A DNA stretch of 64,000 nt, taken from NCBI RefSeq assembly GCF_018128245.1, contig NZ_CP072378.1, positions 1,426,001 through 1,490,000 on the forward strand, written 5' to 3'. Below are positions 54,913 to 63,732 of this stretch, piece by piece. Source of the stretch: Leptotrichia sp. oral taxon 221 (GTDB lineage: Bacteria; Fusobacteriota; Fusobacteriia; Fusobacteriales; Leptotrichiaceae). Every line of letters starts with the position of its first letter. The stretch's first letter is position 1. The position numbers and the translations under genes are program-made. Under the pieces are notes generated by a model. That model was not told the DNA's origin. It worked only from the letters and a program-made list of their open reading frames with translations, and did not search any database.

Positions 54913-55082
54913 TGTTCTGCCTCCTTCTCTAATGATTTATATTCTGGAGCATTTCTAGTTGGTTTGTTTTCTTTTAAATACTCTTCAATGTGATCTAATC
55001 TTTCAGTGTTATAGTTTACTAATCTTGCATTTGTACAAGATAAAGCTCCTAAACCTAACGCTAATAATGCTAATTTTTTCAT
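54891..55082 (-). CDS. Small lipoprotein preceding OmpA-like gene
   Basis: 63 residues. Lipobox ALSC places the lipid on Cys16. The mature part is a charged helix with a final QWLENQQ. It is encoded 22 bp into the OmpA gene, so the two are translationally coupled. It may be a small Lpp-like partner of the OmpA protein. The start has GGGAG about 9 bases upstream. Confidence 0.85.
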   Translation of the reverse strand: MKKLALLALGLGALSCTNARLVNYNTERLDHIEEYLKENKPTRNAPEYKSLEKEAEQWLENQQ

Positions 55083-55179
55083 TACATTTCTCCCTTTCTA
55101 AAATTATTTTATTATATATTTTTTTAAAAAATTATATACCTAATCTAATTATAACTAATTTTTTTGTTATTGCAAATTT

Positions 55180-55587
55180 TTATTTCATTTTATCTTGAAT
55201 TTGATCTAATCTTTGTTCCATTTTTTCCAAGATTTCATTATTTTTGTTAAATGTATCTATGTTATTGTTGATTTGTGTTACTCTTTTTTTGATTCTTTGG
55301 ATTTCTACATCCATTTTTTCACTTTCAGTCATATTTTTTTCTTTAGCTTTCATTGCTTTTATTTCTGCTTTTTTAGAATTTACTCTTTTTACTCTAGGTG
55401 CTGTACCAGTTGTTGTAGTTCCAGTCACTTCTACTGGAGTTACTTCTACTGCTTGCTCAGCTTGTCTTTGTTTTGCTACTTTTAGTAATCTTTGTACTGC
55501 TGCATCAGTATTTGATTTTCCTGCTGAAAATGATAATTGACTTACTACTAATACTGATAATGCTGCCATTCCGATAATTTTTTTCAT
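55180..55587 (-). CDS. FadA-like exported coiled-coil protein
   Basis: 135 residues from ATG 55587 (AAAGGAA upstream); an upstream in-frame ATG is weak. The signal peptide ends VSQLSFSA. Then come heptad-like helices QRLLKVAKQRQAEQA, a Thr/Val/Gly linker (VTPVEVTGTTTTGTAP), and a long helix from about residue 75 (KAEIKAMKAKEKNMTESEKMDVEIQRIKKRV) to KMEQRLDQIQDKMK. It resembles FadA-type adhesin subunits of Fusobacterium, which are helical hairpins; the linker is unusual. It could form fibres on the surface. Confidence 0.72.
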   Translation of the reverse strand: MKKIIGMAALSVLVVSQLSFSAGKSNTDAAVQRLLKVAKQRQAEQAVEVTPVEVTGTTTTGTAPRVKRVNSKKAEIKAMKAKEKNMTESEKMDVEIQRIKKRVTQINNNIDTFNKNNEILEKMEQRLDQIQDKMK

Positions 55588-55632
55588 ATTTTCTTCCTTT
55601 CTCATTTGACTTCTTATTCTTCAGTATTTTTA

Positions 55633-56094
55633 TTATTTTTTATTTGATTTTTTTACTACTTTTTTTGGTTTTTGTGAAGATCTTCTTGAGTCAACTTTTT
55701 TTGAAGATTGTTTTCCTAAAACATCATTATATCCAACAACTTCCGCTTCCTCTCTCTTAACACTTCTTACTACTCTTTCATAAAAATCAACTTTATCAGC
55801 TGCTTTTTCTGAATTGTATTGTAATCTTTCCATTGGAGTTTTTGGTTTTGGTGCTTCTTCTTTTTGATCTAAGTATTCGTCTACTGTCCCATCTGACATT
55901 TCTTTTCTAGCTTCATCCATTGCTTTTTGAGCATCTTTAACTACTTTTTCTCTTTTTACTTTTACTGGTTCAGTTTTTTTATTCAAATTTTTGTAATAAT
56001 CATTTCTAGCTTCTTTTAATAAATCTTGTGCACTTGCTCCAAACACTTGAGCAGATGCTGCTAACACTAATCCGATAAATAAAGTTTTTTTCAT
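55633..56094 (-). CDS. Exported basic coiled-coil protein
   Basis: 153 residues with a signal peptide (ending VFGASA). The mature part is helix-rich and charged: EARNDYYKNLNKKTEPVKVKREKVVKDAQKAMDEARKEM, then a Pro/Lys turn and ERLQYNSEKAADKVDFYERVVRSVKREE. The C-terminus is strongly basic with repeats of Lys/Arg/Ser. It probably binds an acidic partner or forms part of the surface assembly. It lies between two FadA-like genes. No family name was assigned. Confidence 0.7.
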   Translation of the reverse strand: MKKTLFIGLVLAASAQVFGASAQDLLKEARNDYYKNLNKKTEPVKVKREKVVKDAQKAMDEARKEMSDGTVDEYLDQKEEAPKPKTPMERLQYNSEKAADKVDFYERVVRSVKREEAEVVGYNDVLGKQSSKKVDSRRSSQKPKKVVKKSNKK

Positions 56095-56120
56095 ATCATC
56101 CTATTCCTTTACTATATTTT

Positions 56121-56510
56121 TTATTGCATTACTGATAAAAGAGTTTCTAATTCAGCAATTCTAGTTTGTTTTTGTACAATTGTTTTTTCTAAATTTTTGT
56201 AATATTCATCATAGTTTTTCAATATTTTTTTGTACTCATCTCTATGCCATCTAACTTCTGAATCTTTTTTCAATTTTTCTTGTAATTTTTCTTTTCCTAT
56301 TAATTTATTTTGTAAATCTTCAACTTCTTTTTCCAGTCTGTCTTTCTCATTTTGGAATTCTGCTTTCTTCTGAGCTTCTTTTTGCAATAAATCGTTAAAT
56401 TTATTTTCAATTGCATTTAAACTCGATTCCAAACTGTTTGTGTTTGGCGCTGAATATCCAATTACTGATACCATAATAACGCCCGCTATTAGCAATGCTT
56501 TTCTTTTCAT
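56121..56510 (-). CDS. FadA-family adhesin-like protein
   Basis: 129 residues from ATG 56510 (GGGAGG upstream); an earlier in-frame ATG at 56525 is part of the leader. The signal peptide ends VIGYSA. Then comes a helical hairpin: LESSLNAIENKFNDLLQKEAQKKAEFQNEKDRLEKEVEDLQNKL and LEKTIVQKQTRIAELETLLS. The spacing and length are typical for the FadA adhesion family of fusobacteria. It is first of five genes behind a good promoter. Whether it is an adhesin here is inference. Confidence 0.8.
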   Translation of the reverse strand: MKRKALLIAGVIMVSVIGYSAPNTNSLESSLNAIENKFNDLLQKEAQKKAEFQNEKDRLEKEVEDLQNKLIGKEKLQEKLKKDSEVRWHRDEYKKILKNYDEYYKNLEKTIVQKQTRIAELETLLSVMQ

Positions 56511-56564
56511 TACTAGACCTCCCATTTTTATAACTGTCTTTTTTTCTCCTTAACTTTTAGTTAC

Positions 56565-56593
56565 ATTGTATCAAAAAAAAAATAAAAATACAA
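56565..56593 (-). promoter_or_regulatory. Promoter of the FadA/OmpA-like operon
   Basis: Minus-strand TTGTAT (56588-56593), 17 bp of mostly T, TACAAT (56565-56570), about 55 bp before the first FadA-like start. It is the best-matched promoter upstream of the operon. Confidence 0.65.
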
Positions 56594-56727
56594 TTAAAAT
56601 TTTAATTTTTTAGCATTATTTTTGAATTTTTTTTTAAATTTATGAAAAATTACCCAAAATTTAACAATAAAGATTAATAGTATTCTCATTTTTTTAATTT
56701 TTTATACTAAAATATTAACTTTAATTA

Positions 56728-57183
56728 TTAAATCTGATCCAATAATTCAAATAATTCATTTGCTGATTGAATGGTTTCTATTTTTTCTACTAAATCTTCT
56801 TCATACGACAATTTAGAGATTTCTGCTAACAAGTCTAAATGTTCTTTTTTTTCACCTTTAGGTGCTGCTATCATAAAGATTAGTTTTGATGGTTCTTCAT
56901 CCATGCTATCAAAATCAACTCCATTTTTTGAAATTCCAAATGCTAATGCAATTTTTGAAACACATGGAGATTTTGCGTGTGGTACCGCGATATCATCTTG
57001 CATTCCTGTAGAGCATAATTGTTCTCTTTCTAATAATGCTTCAAGAAATTCTTCAGTACTATCTTCTGGGATAACTCCAGTTTTTACAAATAATTCTGTC
57101 ATTTCATTAAGTATTTCTTTTTTTGTTGTCCCTTGCAAATCTAAATTTACTCTTTCCACTGTTAAATAATCTTGTATTCTCAT
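56728..57183 (-). CDS. PTS fructose/nitrogen-type EIIA
   Basis: 151 residues from ATG 57183 (AAAGGAAG upstream). It has the EIIA-fructose fold: MRIQDYLTVERVNLDLQGTTKKEILNEM, the phospho-histidine in DDIAVPHAKSP (His69), and a C-terminal helix. Such proteins either feed a fructose permease or act as PtsN regulators of nitrogen and potassium. No permease is beside it, so a regulatory role is plausible. It starts 16 bp after miaA. Confidence 0.92.
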   Translation of the reverse strand: MRIQDYLTVERVNLDLQGTTKKEILNEMTELFVKTGVIPEDSTEEFLEALLEREQLCSTGMQDDIAVPHAKSPCVSKIALAFGISKNGVDFDSMDEEPSKLIFMIAAPKGEKKEHLDLLAEISKLSYEEDLVEKIETIQSANELFELLDQI

Positions 57184-57199
57184 TTTACTTCCTTTCTTT

Positions 57200-58117
57200 C
57201 TACGAAAAATTGTCATAATTTCTTAAAATATCCTCTATTATTTCTTTTTCTGAAATTTCAGATAAATTATAAATCAAGTAATCTTTTTCCTTTCTAAACC
57301 AAGTCATTTGCCTTTTGGCATATCTTCGACTTTCTCTTTTGATATCTTCTATCGCTTCCTCCAAAGACACTTTTCCATCGAAATAATTAAACAATTCTTT
57401 GTACCCTATCGCCGATATTTTATATAAACTATCCTCATAGTTATTATATACTTTTTTTGCCTCTTCGACAAGTCCTTTTTGTATCATTATGTCAACTCTT
57501 TTATTTATTCTTTCGTACAATTCTTCTCTATTCCTAGTCAAAAACACCTTTAAAAAATTATAATTATTTTTTTTAATATTTTTTACTCGTAATTCACTAA
57601 ATTTTCCACCAGTTATTTTGCAAACTTCTATTGCCCTAACTAATCTCAATTTATTATTCAAATCAATTTCATTGTAAGCCTGTAAATCTAGTGCTTTCAA
57701 AATTTCTTGCAATTCTTCTAACGATTTTTTTTCTAAATCTTTTCTTATCTTCTCATCTTTTGTTGGCAAATCAGAAAATCCATCTGTTATTGCTCTTATA
57801 TAAAGTCCCGTTCCACCAACTAAAATTATATTTTCAGCATTTTCTTCTTTTTCGTGCAAAATTTTATTCACTTCTACTTCAAAATCGCCAACAGAATAAT
57901 CTTCATCAGGTTCCACAACGTCAATCATATAATGTTTGATTCCTTGCATTTCATCTTCTGTTACTTTTGCGGTTCCAATGTCTAAAAATTTATAGACTTG
58001 CGAGGCATCAGCCGAAATAATATCCGCATTCAGCCTTTTTGCAAGTTTTATTGATAAATCAGTTTTCCCAACGCCTGTAGCTCCACTAATTATTATTCCT
58101 TTTAATTTTTTATTCAT
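57200..58117 (-). CDS. miaA: tRNA dimethylallyltransferase
   Basis: 305 residues. It adds a dimethylallyl group to A37 of tRNAs reading UNN codons. Walker A-like GATGVGKTDLS is at residues 12-22, then SADASQVYKFLDIGTAK, the loop LVGGTGLYIRAI, and the C-terminal RYAKRQMTWFRKE (Arg-rich motif). It lies 12 bp after obg and just before the EIIA gene, typical for housekeeping clusters. Confidence 0.96.
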   Translation of the reverse strand: MNKKLKGIIISGATGVGKTDLSIKLAKRLNADIISADASQVYKFLDIGTAKVTEDEMQGIKHYMIDVVEPDEDYSVGDFEVEVNKILHEKEENAENIILVGGTGLYIRAITDGFSDLPTKDEKIRKDLEKKSLEELQEILKALDLQAYNEIDLNNKLRLVRAIEVCKITGGKFSELRVKNIKKNNYNFLKVFLTRNREELYERINKRVDIMIQKGLVEEAKKVYNNYEDSLYKISAIGYKELFNYFDGKVSLEEAIEDIKRESRRYAKRQMTWFRKEKDYLIYNLSEISEKEIIEDILRNYDNFS

Positions 58118-58129
58118 AATTCTTTCTTT

Positions 58130-59413
58130 CTATAATACATATTCAAATTCATATCCAGCAATTACAATAATGTCGCCTTCTTCAACTCCAGCATTTTCAA
58201 GCTCTGTTTCCATTCCTAAACTTCTCATTTTTTGTAAGAAATTAATAATTCCTTCTTCACCCATAAACACATATTTTTTAAGTACATCGTCAACAATTCT
58301 TCCATCAACTTCAAAAACATGTTCTTCAAGTTTTCTAATTTCCCAGTCTTCTTTTTTATTAATTTCTCTCAATAATTCATCTACTGAATATTCTTCTTCC
58401 AATTCTTCCCTAGGAATTTCTTGAATCATTTCCCAAGCCTTATTTAATACAGGTTTTAGTCCTTCATTTGCAATAACCGAAACTGGATAAACGTATTCAA
58501 CTCCATTTTCCTTCACAAATTTTTCAAATTCATCTAATTTTTCTTCTTCATAAAGCATATCAATTTTATTTGCTACAACAATTTGTTGCTTTTTAGATAA
58601 TTTTTCACTATAATTTTTTAATTCTTGATTTATTTTAATAAAATCTTCCTTTGGATCTCTTCCATCAATTCCTGAAACATCAACGATATGAATTATCAAT
58701 TTACATCTTTCAATATGTTTCAAAAATCTATCTCCAAGTCCTACTCCTTCGTGTGCCCCTTCTATTAATCCAGGAACATCCGCTATCACAAAACTTTGCT
58801 CATCATCTACTCTCACAACACCTAATTTTGGTTTCAACGTCGTAAAATGATAACTTGCAACTTTTGATTTTGCGGCTGAAACTTTATTAATAAAACTTGA
58901 TTTTCCAACACTCGGATAACCAACCAATGCAACATCAGCCAATAATTTCAACTCTAATTTTATTTTTAATTCTAATCCTTCTCTTCCACTTTCTGCCAAT
59001 TTTGGTGCTTTTTTTACTGAAGATTTAAAATGGATATTTCCACGTCCTCCATCTCCACCTTTCAAAAACACAACCCTTTCATTAGGATTACTCAAATCCA
59101 ATAACAATCTATTCGATTCAAAATCTCTAATCATCGTACCTACAGGAACTTTTATCACTAAATCTTCTCCTGATTTCCCAGTACAACGAGCCGCACTCCC
59201 TTTCGTACCATCACCAGCTTTAAATTTTTTGCTACTCTTAAAATCCACCAATGTATTAATATTTGGATCTGCAATGAAAACTATGTCTCCACCTTTTCCT
59301 CCGTCTCCACCATCAGGTCCTCCAAATTGTACGAATTTTTCTCTTCTAAATGTAGCAGCTCCATCTCCACCTTTTCCAGATATCACCGTAATTACACTTT
59401 CATCTATAAACAT
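58130..59413 (-). CDS. obg: GTPase Obg/CgtA
   Basis: 427 residues, with all three domains: Gly-rich Obg fold (1-160: GGKGGDIVFIADPNINTLVDFK), the G domain (GYPSVGKSSFIN, DVPGLIEGAHEGVGLG, NKID), and a C-terminal OCT domain (VFMGEEGIINFLQKMRSLG). It is involved in 50S assembly and stress control. It precedes miaA by 12 bp. A terminator lies upstream at 59492. Confidence 0.97.
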   Translation of the reverse strand: MFIDESVITVISGKGGDGAATFRREKFVQFGGPDGGDGGKGGDIVFIADPNINTLVDFKSSKKFKAGDGTKGSAARCTGKSGEDLVIKVPVGTMIRDFESNRLLLDLSNPNERVVFLKGGDGGRGNIHFKSSVKKAPKLAESGREGLELKIKLELKLLADVALVGYPSVGKSSFINKVSAAKSKVASYHFTTLKPKLGVVRVDDEQSFVIADVPGLIEGAHEGVGLGDRFLKHIERCKLIIHIVDVSGIDGRDPKEDFIKINQELKNYSEKLSKKQQIVVANKIDMLYEEEKLDEFEKFVKENGVEYVYPVSVIANEGLKPVLNKAWEMIQEIPREELEEEYSVDELLREINKKEDWEIRKLEEHVFEVDGRIVDDVLKKYVFMGEEGIINFLQKMRSLGMETELENAGVEEGDIIVIAGYEFEYVL

Positions 59414-59491
59414 TTATTTATCACCTTTTTCTATTTTATTATACTCCACGAATTATAACATAATTTCTATGATTTTGTAAGATTTATTTTA

Positions 59492-59514
59492 AAAGGGAGC
59501 CTAAAACTCCCTTT
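59492..59514 (-). terminator. Terminator between the 59566 gene and obg
   Basis: AAAGGGAG pairs perfectly with CTCCCTTT around 7 bases, followed by A/T-rich sequence. It ends the transcript from the nuclease and 59566 genes. Confidence 0.83.
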
Positions 59515-59565
59515 GTTACACAATGCTTTTTTTGCTAGTAATTTCAAGCCAATTTGATTCTAACA

Positions 59566-60033
59566 TCATGCTTGACTTTTAAATAAATCCAATGCTGAAA
59601 TCTGTGTTTTAACAAGTTCTTGATATCGTTCTGGACTAAACTGTTCTTTTCTTTGATAGAGTATTTTTCCTGATTTATCTACTCGAGCAGAATAAGCTCC
59701 TTCCCAGTCTTTTTCAAATATTGGAAATAAACTCCAGTTTGTTTTTCTGACAATTCTTTCTCGTTTCATTAATGTTAGCAAGTTTGGCTCATTGTTTTTT
59801 AAAATTTTTCTGCTTTCAGGTTTTGAAGGAACTACTTCTAAATTTTTGTCATCAATAGATGTATTATTTTCTGGCTTTTTAGGTTCAGCTACTTCTTTTA
59901 CAGTAGAATTCGAAAAAATCCGAAAACCTGATAACAAAAATGTGAATAAAACTGTGTCTGAAAATTTAAATTTGAAAAAATTTCTAAAAAACTTTTTAAC
60001 ACTTTCCGTTAACTCTCTTAATTTACTCGTCAC
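59566..60033 (-). CDS. Unknown protein with membrane anchor
   Basis: 155 residues. A possible membrane segment lies at about 24-40 (DTVLFTFLLSGFRIFS). Then a flexible Pro/Lys/Asn linker and a C-terminal domain GAYSARVDKSGKILYQRKEQFSPERYQELVKTQIS, a pattern that recalls the TonB C-terminal or a phage-like assembly domain, but is too short to assign. It follows the nuclease gene by 30 bp, and may be its co-transcribed partner. Confidence 0.6.
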   Translation of the reverse strand: MTSKLRELTESVKKFFRNFFKFKFSDTVLFTFLLSGFRIFSNSTVKEVAEPKKPENNTSIDDKNLEVVPSKPESRKILKNNEPNLLTLMKRERIVRKTNWSLFPIFEKDWEGAYSARVDKSGKILYQRKEQFSPERYQELVKTQISALDLFKSQA

Positions 60034-60063
60034 AGCAGCTCACCTCTTTCATTTTTTATCATT

Positions 60064-60702
60064 TTATTTTCTTCTAACCCTTGGTTTAGTTGATGTTTGA
60101 GCTTTTTTCTCTTTTCTATAAATCCAAGGTTCTACATAACCTCTTTTTGAAAATAATCCTAGCTTATTTTTCTTCGCATTAGCTTGTAATTGCTCCATCT
60201 CAGTATCTTTTTTGTCATATTCGTAATACCACCACGCATTTCCAGTTCGAACCATCTCTTGATTGACATTTTTCCCATTTACATAAACAACTGCTACTGA
60301 ACGACCATATCTATCTCGATTTTTCACTTCAATTTCAACCAAATTATTTCCAATAATTTTTGCTAAAGCTGCTCGGCTTTCTGGACCGTAATCTTGTGTT
60401 TTTTCTGGAGCGTCAATTCCATACATTCTTATTTTCACAACCTCATCAACAAGTTTCCCATTCTCAACTTTCTGTACATTAATTGTATCTCCATCACTCA
60501 CTTTTAAAACTTGATATTTTCCATTTGACGCTATTGAATTATTTTTTCCAATATTCTTTCCAATTTCTGTTTTTGTCCCAGCATTTGCCTTGTTAGAATT
60601 TTTATTAAAATTCATCATAAATGCCATTAAAATAACAATTAGCACAAATACTGTTCCCAACATCACTAATTGATTCTTACCTTCATCCACTTTCCGTGAC
60701 AC
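60064..60702 (-). CDS. Membrane-anchored thermonuclease
   Basis: 212 residues. An N-terminal membrane segment (about 12-30) anchors the staphylococcal-nuclease fold outside the cytosol. Catalytic region: VSDGDTINV, IRMYGIDAPEK, and DRYGRSVAVVYV, holding the Asp/Arg/Glu residues (DGDT, R in RMYG, and R in DRYGR). The family hydrolyses DNA and RNA using calcium. It may degrade neutrophil DNA nets or scavenge nucleic acid. It lies downstream of metC-like gene by 43 bp. Confidence 0.9.
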   Translation of the reverse strand: MSRKVDEGKNQLVMLGTVFVLIVILMAFMMNFNKNSNKANAGTKTEIGKNIGKNNSIASNGKYQVLKVSDGDTINVQKVENGKLVDEVVKIRMYGIDAPEKTQDYGPESRAALAKIIGNNLVEIEVKNRDRYGRSVAVVYVNGKNVNQEMVRTGNAWWYYEYDKKDTEMEQLQANAKKNKLGLFSKRGYVEPWIYRKEKKAQTSTKPRVRRK

Positions 60703-60745
60703 TCTCTCACCCCCTTTTTTAGCACAATTTCCAATTATCTAATCC

Positions 60746-61876
60746 TTATTTTAAAGCATTATCAAAATCAGCAATTAAATCATCAATATTTTCAAATCCA
60801 ACTGCAATTCTAATTAATGAATTTGTAAATCCACGTGCTTCTTTTTCTTCGTCAGGCATTTCCGCATGAGTAATTGTGCTTGGGTGAGTTACCAATGTTT
60901 CTGCTCCTCCAAGACTTGCCGCAAAAATCGCTACATTCAAACTTTCAAAGAATTTTTTTACTTTTGTATCATCTTTTAATTTGAAAGAAAATACTGAACC
61001 TCCACCACTTGCTTGGCTTTCATGAATTGCTTTTCCTTTATTTGAATCCAATGTTGGATAATAAACTTTATCAACTGCATCGTGATTTTGGAAAAATTCT
61101 ATTAATTTTTCTGTATTTTTTTGAGCTGCTTCCACTCTTAATTTTAAAGTTTTCAAACTTCTAATTAATAACCAGCTATCAAAAGGTGAAATCAAAGCTC
61201 CTGCCGCTACTTGTGAAAATTTAATTTTTTCAGCTATTTCTTCGTTATTTGTAACTGCCACTCCCGCTAATAAATCATGGTGTCCAGACAAGAATTTTGT
61301 AGCACTGTGAATTACAATATCAATTCCCAAATCTAAAGGTCTTTGTAAATATGGTGTCATAAAAGTATTGTCTGCAATCGTAATCAAATTATGCTCTTTC
61401 GCTATTTCTACAACTCCTCTGATATCTGTTACATCCAATAACGGATTTGAAGGTGTTTCAATCAAAATTGCTTTTGTATTAGGTTTTATTGCTTTTCTAA
61501 TATTTTCTAAATCTGTCGTATCTACAAATGTCGATTCCACACCAAATTTTGAATAAACATCGTGTAAAATTCTATAAGTCCCACCGTAAATATCAATTCC
61601 TAAAATTATGTGATCTCCTGCTTCAAACATTGTAAATACTGATGTTGTAGTCGCCATTCCTGAAGAAAATGCAAAACCGTATTTTCCATTTTCTAAATTC
61701 GCTAATAATGCTTCCACATCATTTCTAGTAGGTGCCGACACTCTCGAGTATTCAAACTCTTGAGTCACTCCAAATTCTTTAACTGGAAATGTCGAAGCAA
61801 AATCTACACTTGTTCCCCACAATCTTTCTTTTTTTCCTTCTTTTATCCCGTGTATTGTTCTTGTCTCAAATTTCAT
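60746..61876 (-). CDS. Cys/Met metabolism PLP enzyme (cystathionine lyase/synthase)
   Basis: 376 residues. The PLP lysine is in VIHSATKFLSGHHD, the nucleotide region is YSRVSAPTRNDVEALLANLENG with GFAFSSGMATTTS, and the substrate loop is SLGGAETLVTHPSTITHAEM. It could be cystathionine beta- or gamma-lyase, gamma-synthase or methionine gamma-lyase. Oral fusobacteria use such enzymes to release hydrogen sulfide. It is a single gene with 58 bp before the GNAT gene and a strong ribosome site. Confidence 0.92.
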   Translation of the reverse strand: MKFETRTIHGIKEGKKERLWGTSVDFASTFPVKEFGVTQEFEYSRVSAPTRNDVEALLANLENGKYGFAFSSGMATTTSVFTMFEAGDHIILGIDIYGGTYRILHDVYSKFGVESTFVDTTDLENIRKAIKPNTKAILIETPSNPLLDVTDIRGVVEIAKEHNLITIADNTFMTPYLQRPLDLGIDIVIHSATKFLSGHHDLLAGVAVTNNEEIAEKIKFSQVAAGALISPFDSWLLIRSLKTLKLRVEAAQKNTEKLIEFFQNHDAVDKVYYPTLDSNKGKAIHESQASGGGSVFSFKLKDDTKVKKFFESLNVAIFAASLGGAETLVTHPSTITHAEMPDEEKEARGFTNSLIRIAVGFENIDDLIADFDNALK

Positions 61877-61934
61877 ATTAAAATCACTCTCTTCCTATGT
61901 AAAATTTTTTTGTAAAATTTTCTATCTAAAATTT

Positions 61935-62495
61935 CTATTTTTTTACAATTTTATCAAACGCTATTCTTTTCGCCCCTACATCAGGCTCCCTATCCAGCGT
62001 TATTTCTCCACGTACCTCAAACCCTTGTTTTATCAGCACTCTTTGCATCGGAATATTTTCTGTATGAGTATCCGCCCTCAAATTTGCAATTCCATTTTCA
62101 CGACAAAAATTCTCAGAATAACTCAAAATTTTCGTAGCCATTCCTTGATTTTTCACGCTATTATCAACGGCAACCCTGTGAATTGCCACATAAGGTTCTG
62201 TTGTCTTCCAACTTCCATCTATATTATCATAAGCCGTCTCAGGTTCTGGTGATAAAACAATTGTCGCAACAATTTTTTTATTGTTATTTTTATCAAAATC
62301 TGTATTTTCAGTTATTGATTTTTCTATTTCTAAAACATAACTTATCCCTTTATTTACATCATTTTCTATCTTTTCTCTATTCGGATATCCATTTTGCCAT
62401 TGGTCAATCCCCATCTCTTTTAACGAACTTTTAGCCATTTCTATAAGCTCCAAAATTCTATCAACATCTTCCATTTGAGATTTTCTAAAATTCAT
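61935..62495 (-). CDS. GNAT-family N-acetyltransferase
   Basis: 186 residues. The fold is clear: MNFRKSQMEDVDRILELIEMAKSSLKEMGIDQWQNGYPN, then VAIHRVAVDNSVKNQGMATKILSYSENFCRE with the QxxGxA acetyl-CoA loop, and DTHTENIPMQRVLIKQGFEVRGEI. It most resembles general amino-group acetyltransferases of small molecules. The substrate is unknown. It is 27 bp after ung, in the same direction. Confidence 0.9.
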   Translation of the reverse strand: MNFRKSQMEDVDRILELIEMAKSSLKEMGIDQWQNGYPNREKIENDVNKGISYVLEIEKSITENTDFDKNNNKKIVATIVLSPEPETAYDNIDGSWKTTEPYVAIHRVAVDNSVKNQGMATKILSYSENFCRENGIANLRADTHTENIPMQRVLIKQGFEVRGEITLDREPDVGAKRIAFDKIVKK

Positions 62496-62521
62496 AAACC
62501 GCCTCCTTTCTTCAAATCTAT

Positions 62522-63193
62522 CTATATTTTCCAGTCAATTTCCTTTTCACCTAATTCTCTTAAAATTTCATTCGCTCTAATAAAATGGTTACATCCAAAA
62601 AATCCACGATTTGCAGAAAGCGGACTTGGATGAACACCTTCCAAAATATAATGTTTTTGCGTATTAATCAATTTTTTCTTACTCTTCGCATTATTTCCCC
62701 ATAAAATGAAAATTAATGGTTCTTCTCTATCATTCAAATATTTTATCACATTATCTGTAAATATTTCCCAACCAATTTTTGAGTGCGAATTCGCATTCCC
62801 AGCAACTACAGTTAACGCTGTATTTAAAAGCAATATCCCTTGTCTTGCCCATTTTTCTAAGTATCCACTATTACTCATTTCATAACCGTATTCATTGTGA
62901 ATTTCTTTATAAATATTTTTTAATGACGGTGGCAACGGTACGCCTTTTTTCACAGAAAAAGCCAATCCATGTGCCTGATTTTCACCGTGATAAGGATCTT
63001 GTCCAAGCAAAACAATTTTACAATCTTTGTAACTTGTCAACTTAAAAGCTGTAAAAATTTCATCTGCTTTAGGATAAATCGTTTTCGTCTTATACTCTGA
63101 TATCAAAAATTTTCTCATTTTTTTGTAATAATCTTTTTCAAATTCCTTGTGTTCCTCAAAAATTCCATCCCAATCATTCCCAATATTTACCAT
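62522..63193 (-). CDS. ung: Uracil-DNA glycosylase
   Basis: 223 residues. It removes uracil from DNA in base-excision repair. The catalytic water-activating motif is GQDPYHGENQAHGLAFSV (Asp in DPYH), the uracil-stacking region is LLLNTALTVVAG, and the minor-groove loop is HPSPLSANRGFFGCNHF. It is the family I enzyme. It is 15 bp after the dCMP deaminase gene, joining two genes that limit uracil in DNA. Confidence 0.97.
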   Translation of the reverse strand: MVNIGNDWDGIFEEHKEFEKDYYKKMRKFLISEYKTKTIYPKADEIFTAFKLTSYKDCKIVLLGQDPYHGENQAHGLAFSVKKGVPLPPSLKNIYKEIHNEYGYEMSNSGYLEKWARQGILLLNTALTVVAGNANSHSKIGWEIFTDNVIKYLNDREEPLIFILWGNNAKSKKKLINTQKHYILEGVHPSPLSANRGFFGCNHFIRANEILRELGEKEIDWKI

Positions 63194-63208
63194 TTCAACC
63201 TCTTTTCG

Positions 63209-63694
63209 CTAATCCCTAAAATTTATCACAATTTTTTCTTTATCTAAATTTATATGTGAAATTTCAACATTTGCATTCTCAAGAATTTTTTTTGAAGCCT
63301 TAGTTGTTTCCAAATCTTTGTGCTTATCTGAAAAATAGACAACTTTTTTTATACCTGATTGAACAATTGCCTTCGCACACTCATTGCACGGAAAATGCGT
63401 CACATAAATTGTACTATTTTTTAGAGATTTTATACTGTTTAAAATCGCATTTAATTCAGCATGAACAACATACGGATACTTCGTTTCCAAAAAATCTCCT
63501 TCTCTTTCCCAAGGCATCGTATCGTCAGAACTTCCCATTGGAAAACCGTTATATCCTATTCCGATTATTTTCTTATCCTCATCAATTATACAAGCTCCCA
63601 CCTGTGTCGATGGATCCTTACTCCTCATCCCAGACAAAAACGCTATTCCCATAAAATATTCGTCCCACGACAAATAATCTTCTCTTTTCGACAT
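63209..63694 (-). CDS. dCMP deaminase-family protein (ComEB-like)
   Basis: 161 residues. It is a zinc enzyme: HAELNAILNS and PCNECAKAIVQSGIKKVVYFSD give the HAE and PCxxC zinc site. It opens KREDYLSWDEYFMGIAFLSGMRSKDPSTQVGACI, as in dCMP deaminases. It converts dCMP to dUMP for thymidylate synthesis; the product is kept out of DNA by Ung downstream. ComEB is a late-competence homologue. The gene starts 38 bp after xseA's stop. Confidence 0.92.
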   Translation of the reverse strand: MSKREDYLSWDEYFMGIAFLSGMRSKDPSTQVGACIIDEDKKIIGIGYNGFPMGSSDDTMPWEREGDFLETKYPYVVHAELNAILNSIKSLKNSTIYVTHFPCNECAKAIVQSGIKKVVYFSDKHKDLETTKASKKILENANVEISHINLDKEKIVINFRD

Positions 63695-63732
63695 TTTCTA
63701 CCTCCTTCTAAGCACAACATTTTTTCAATCTG

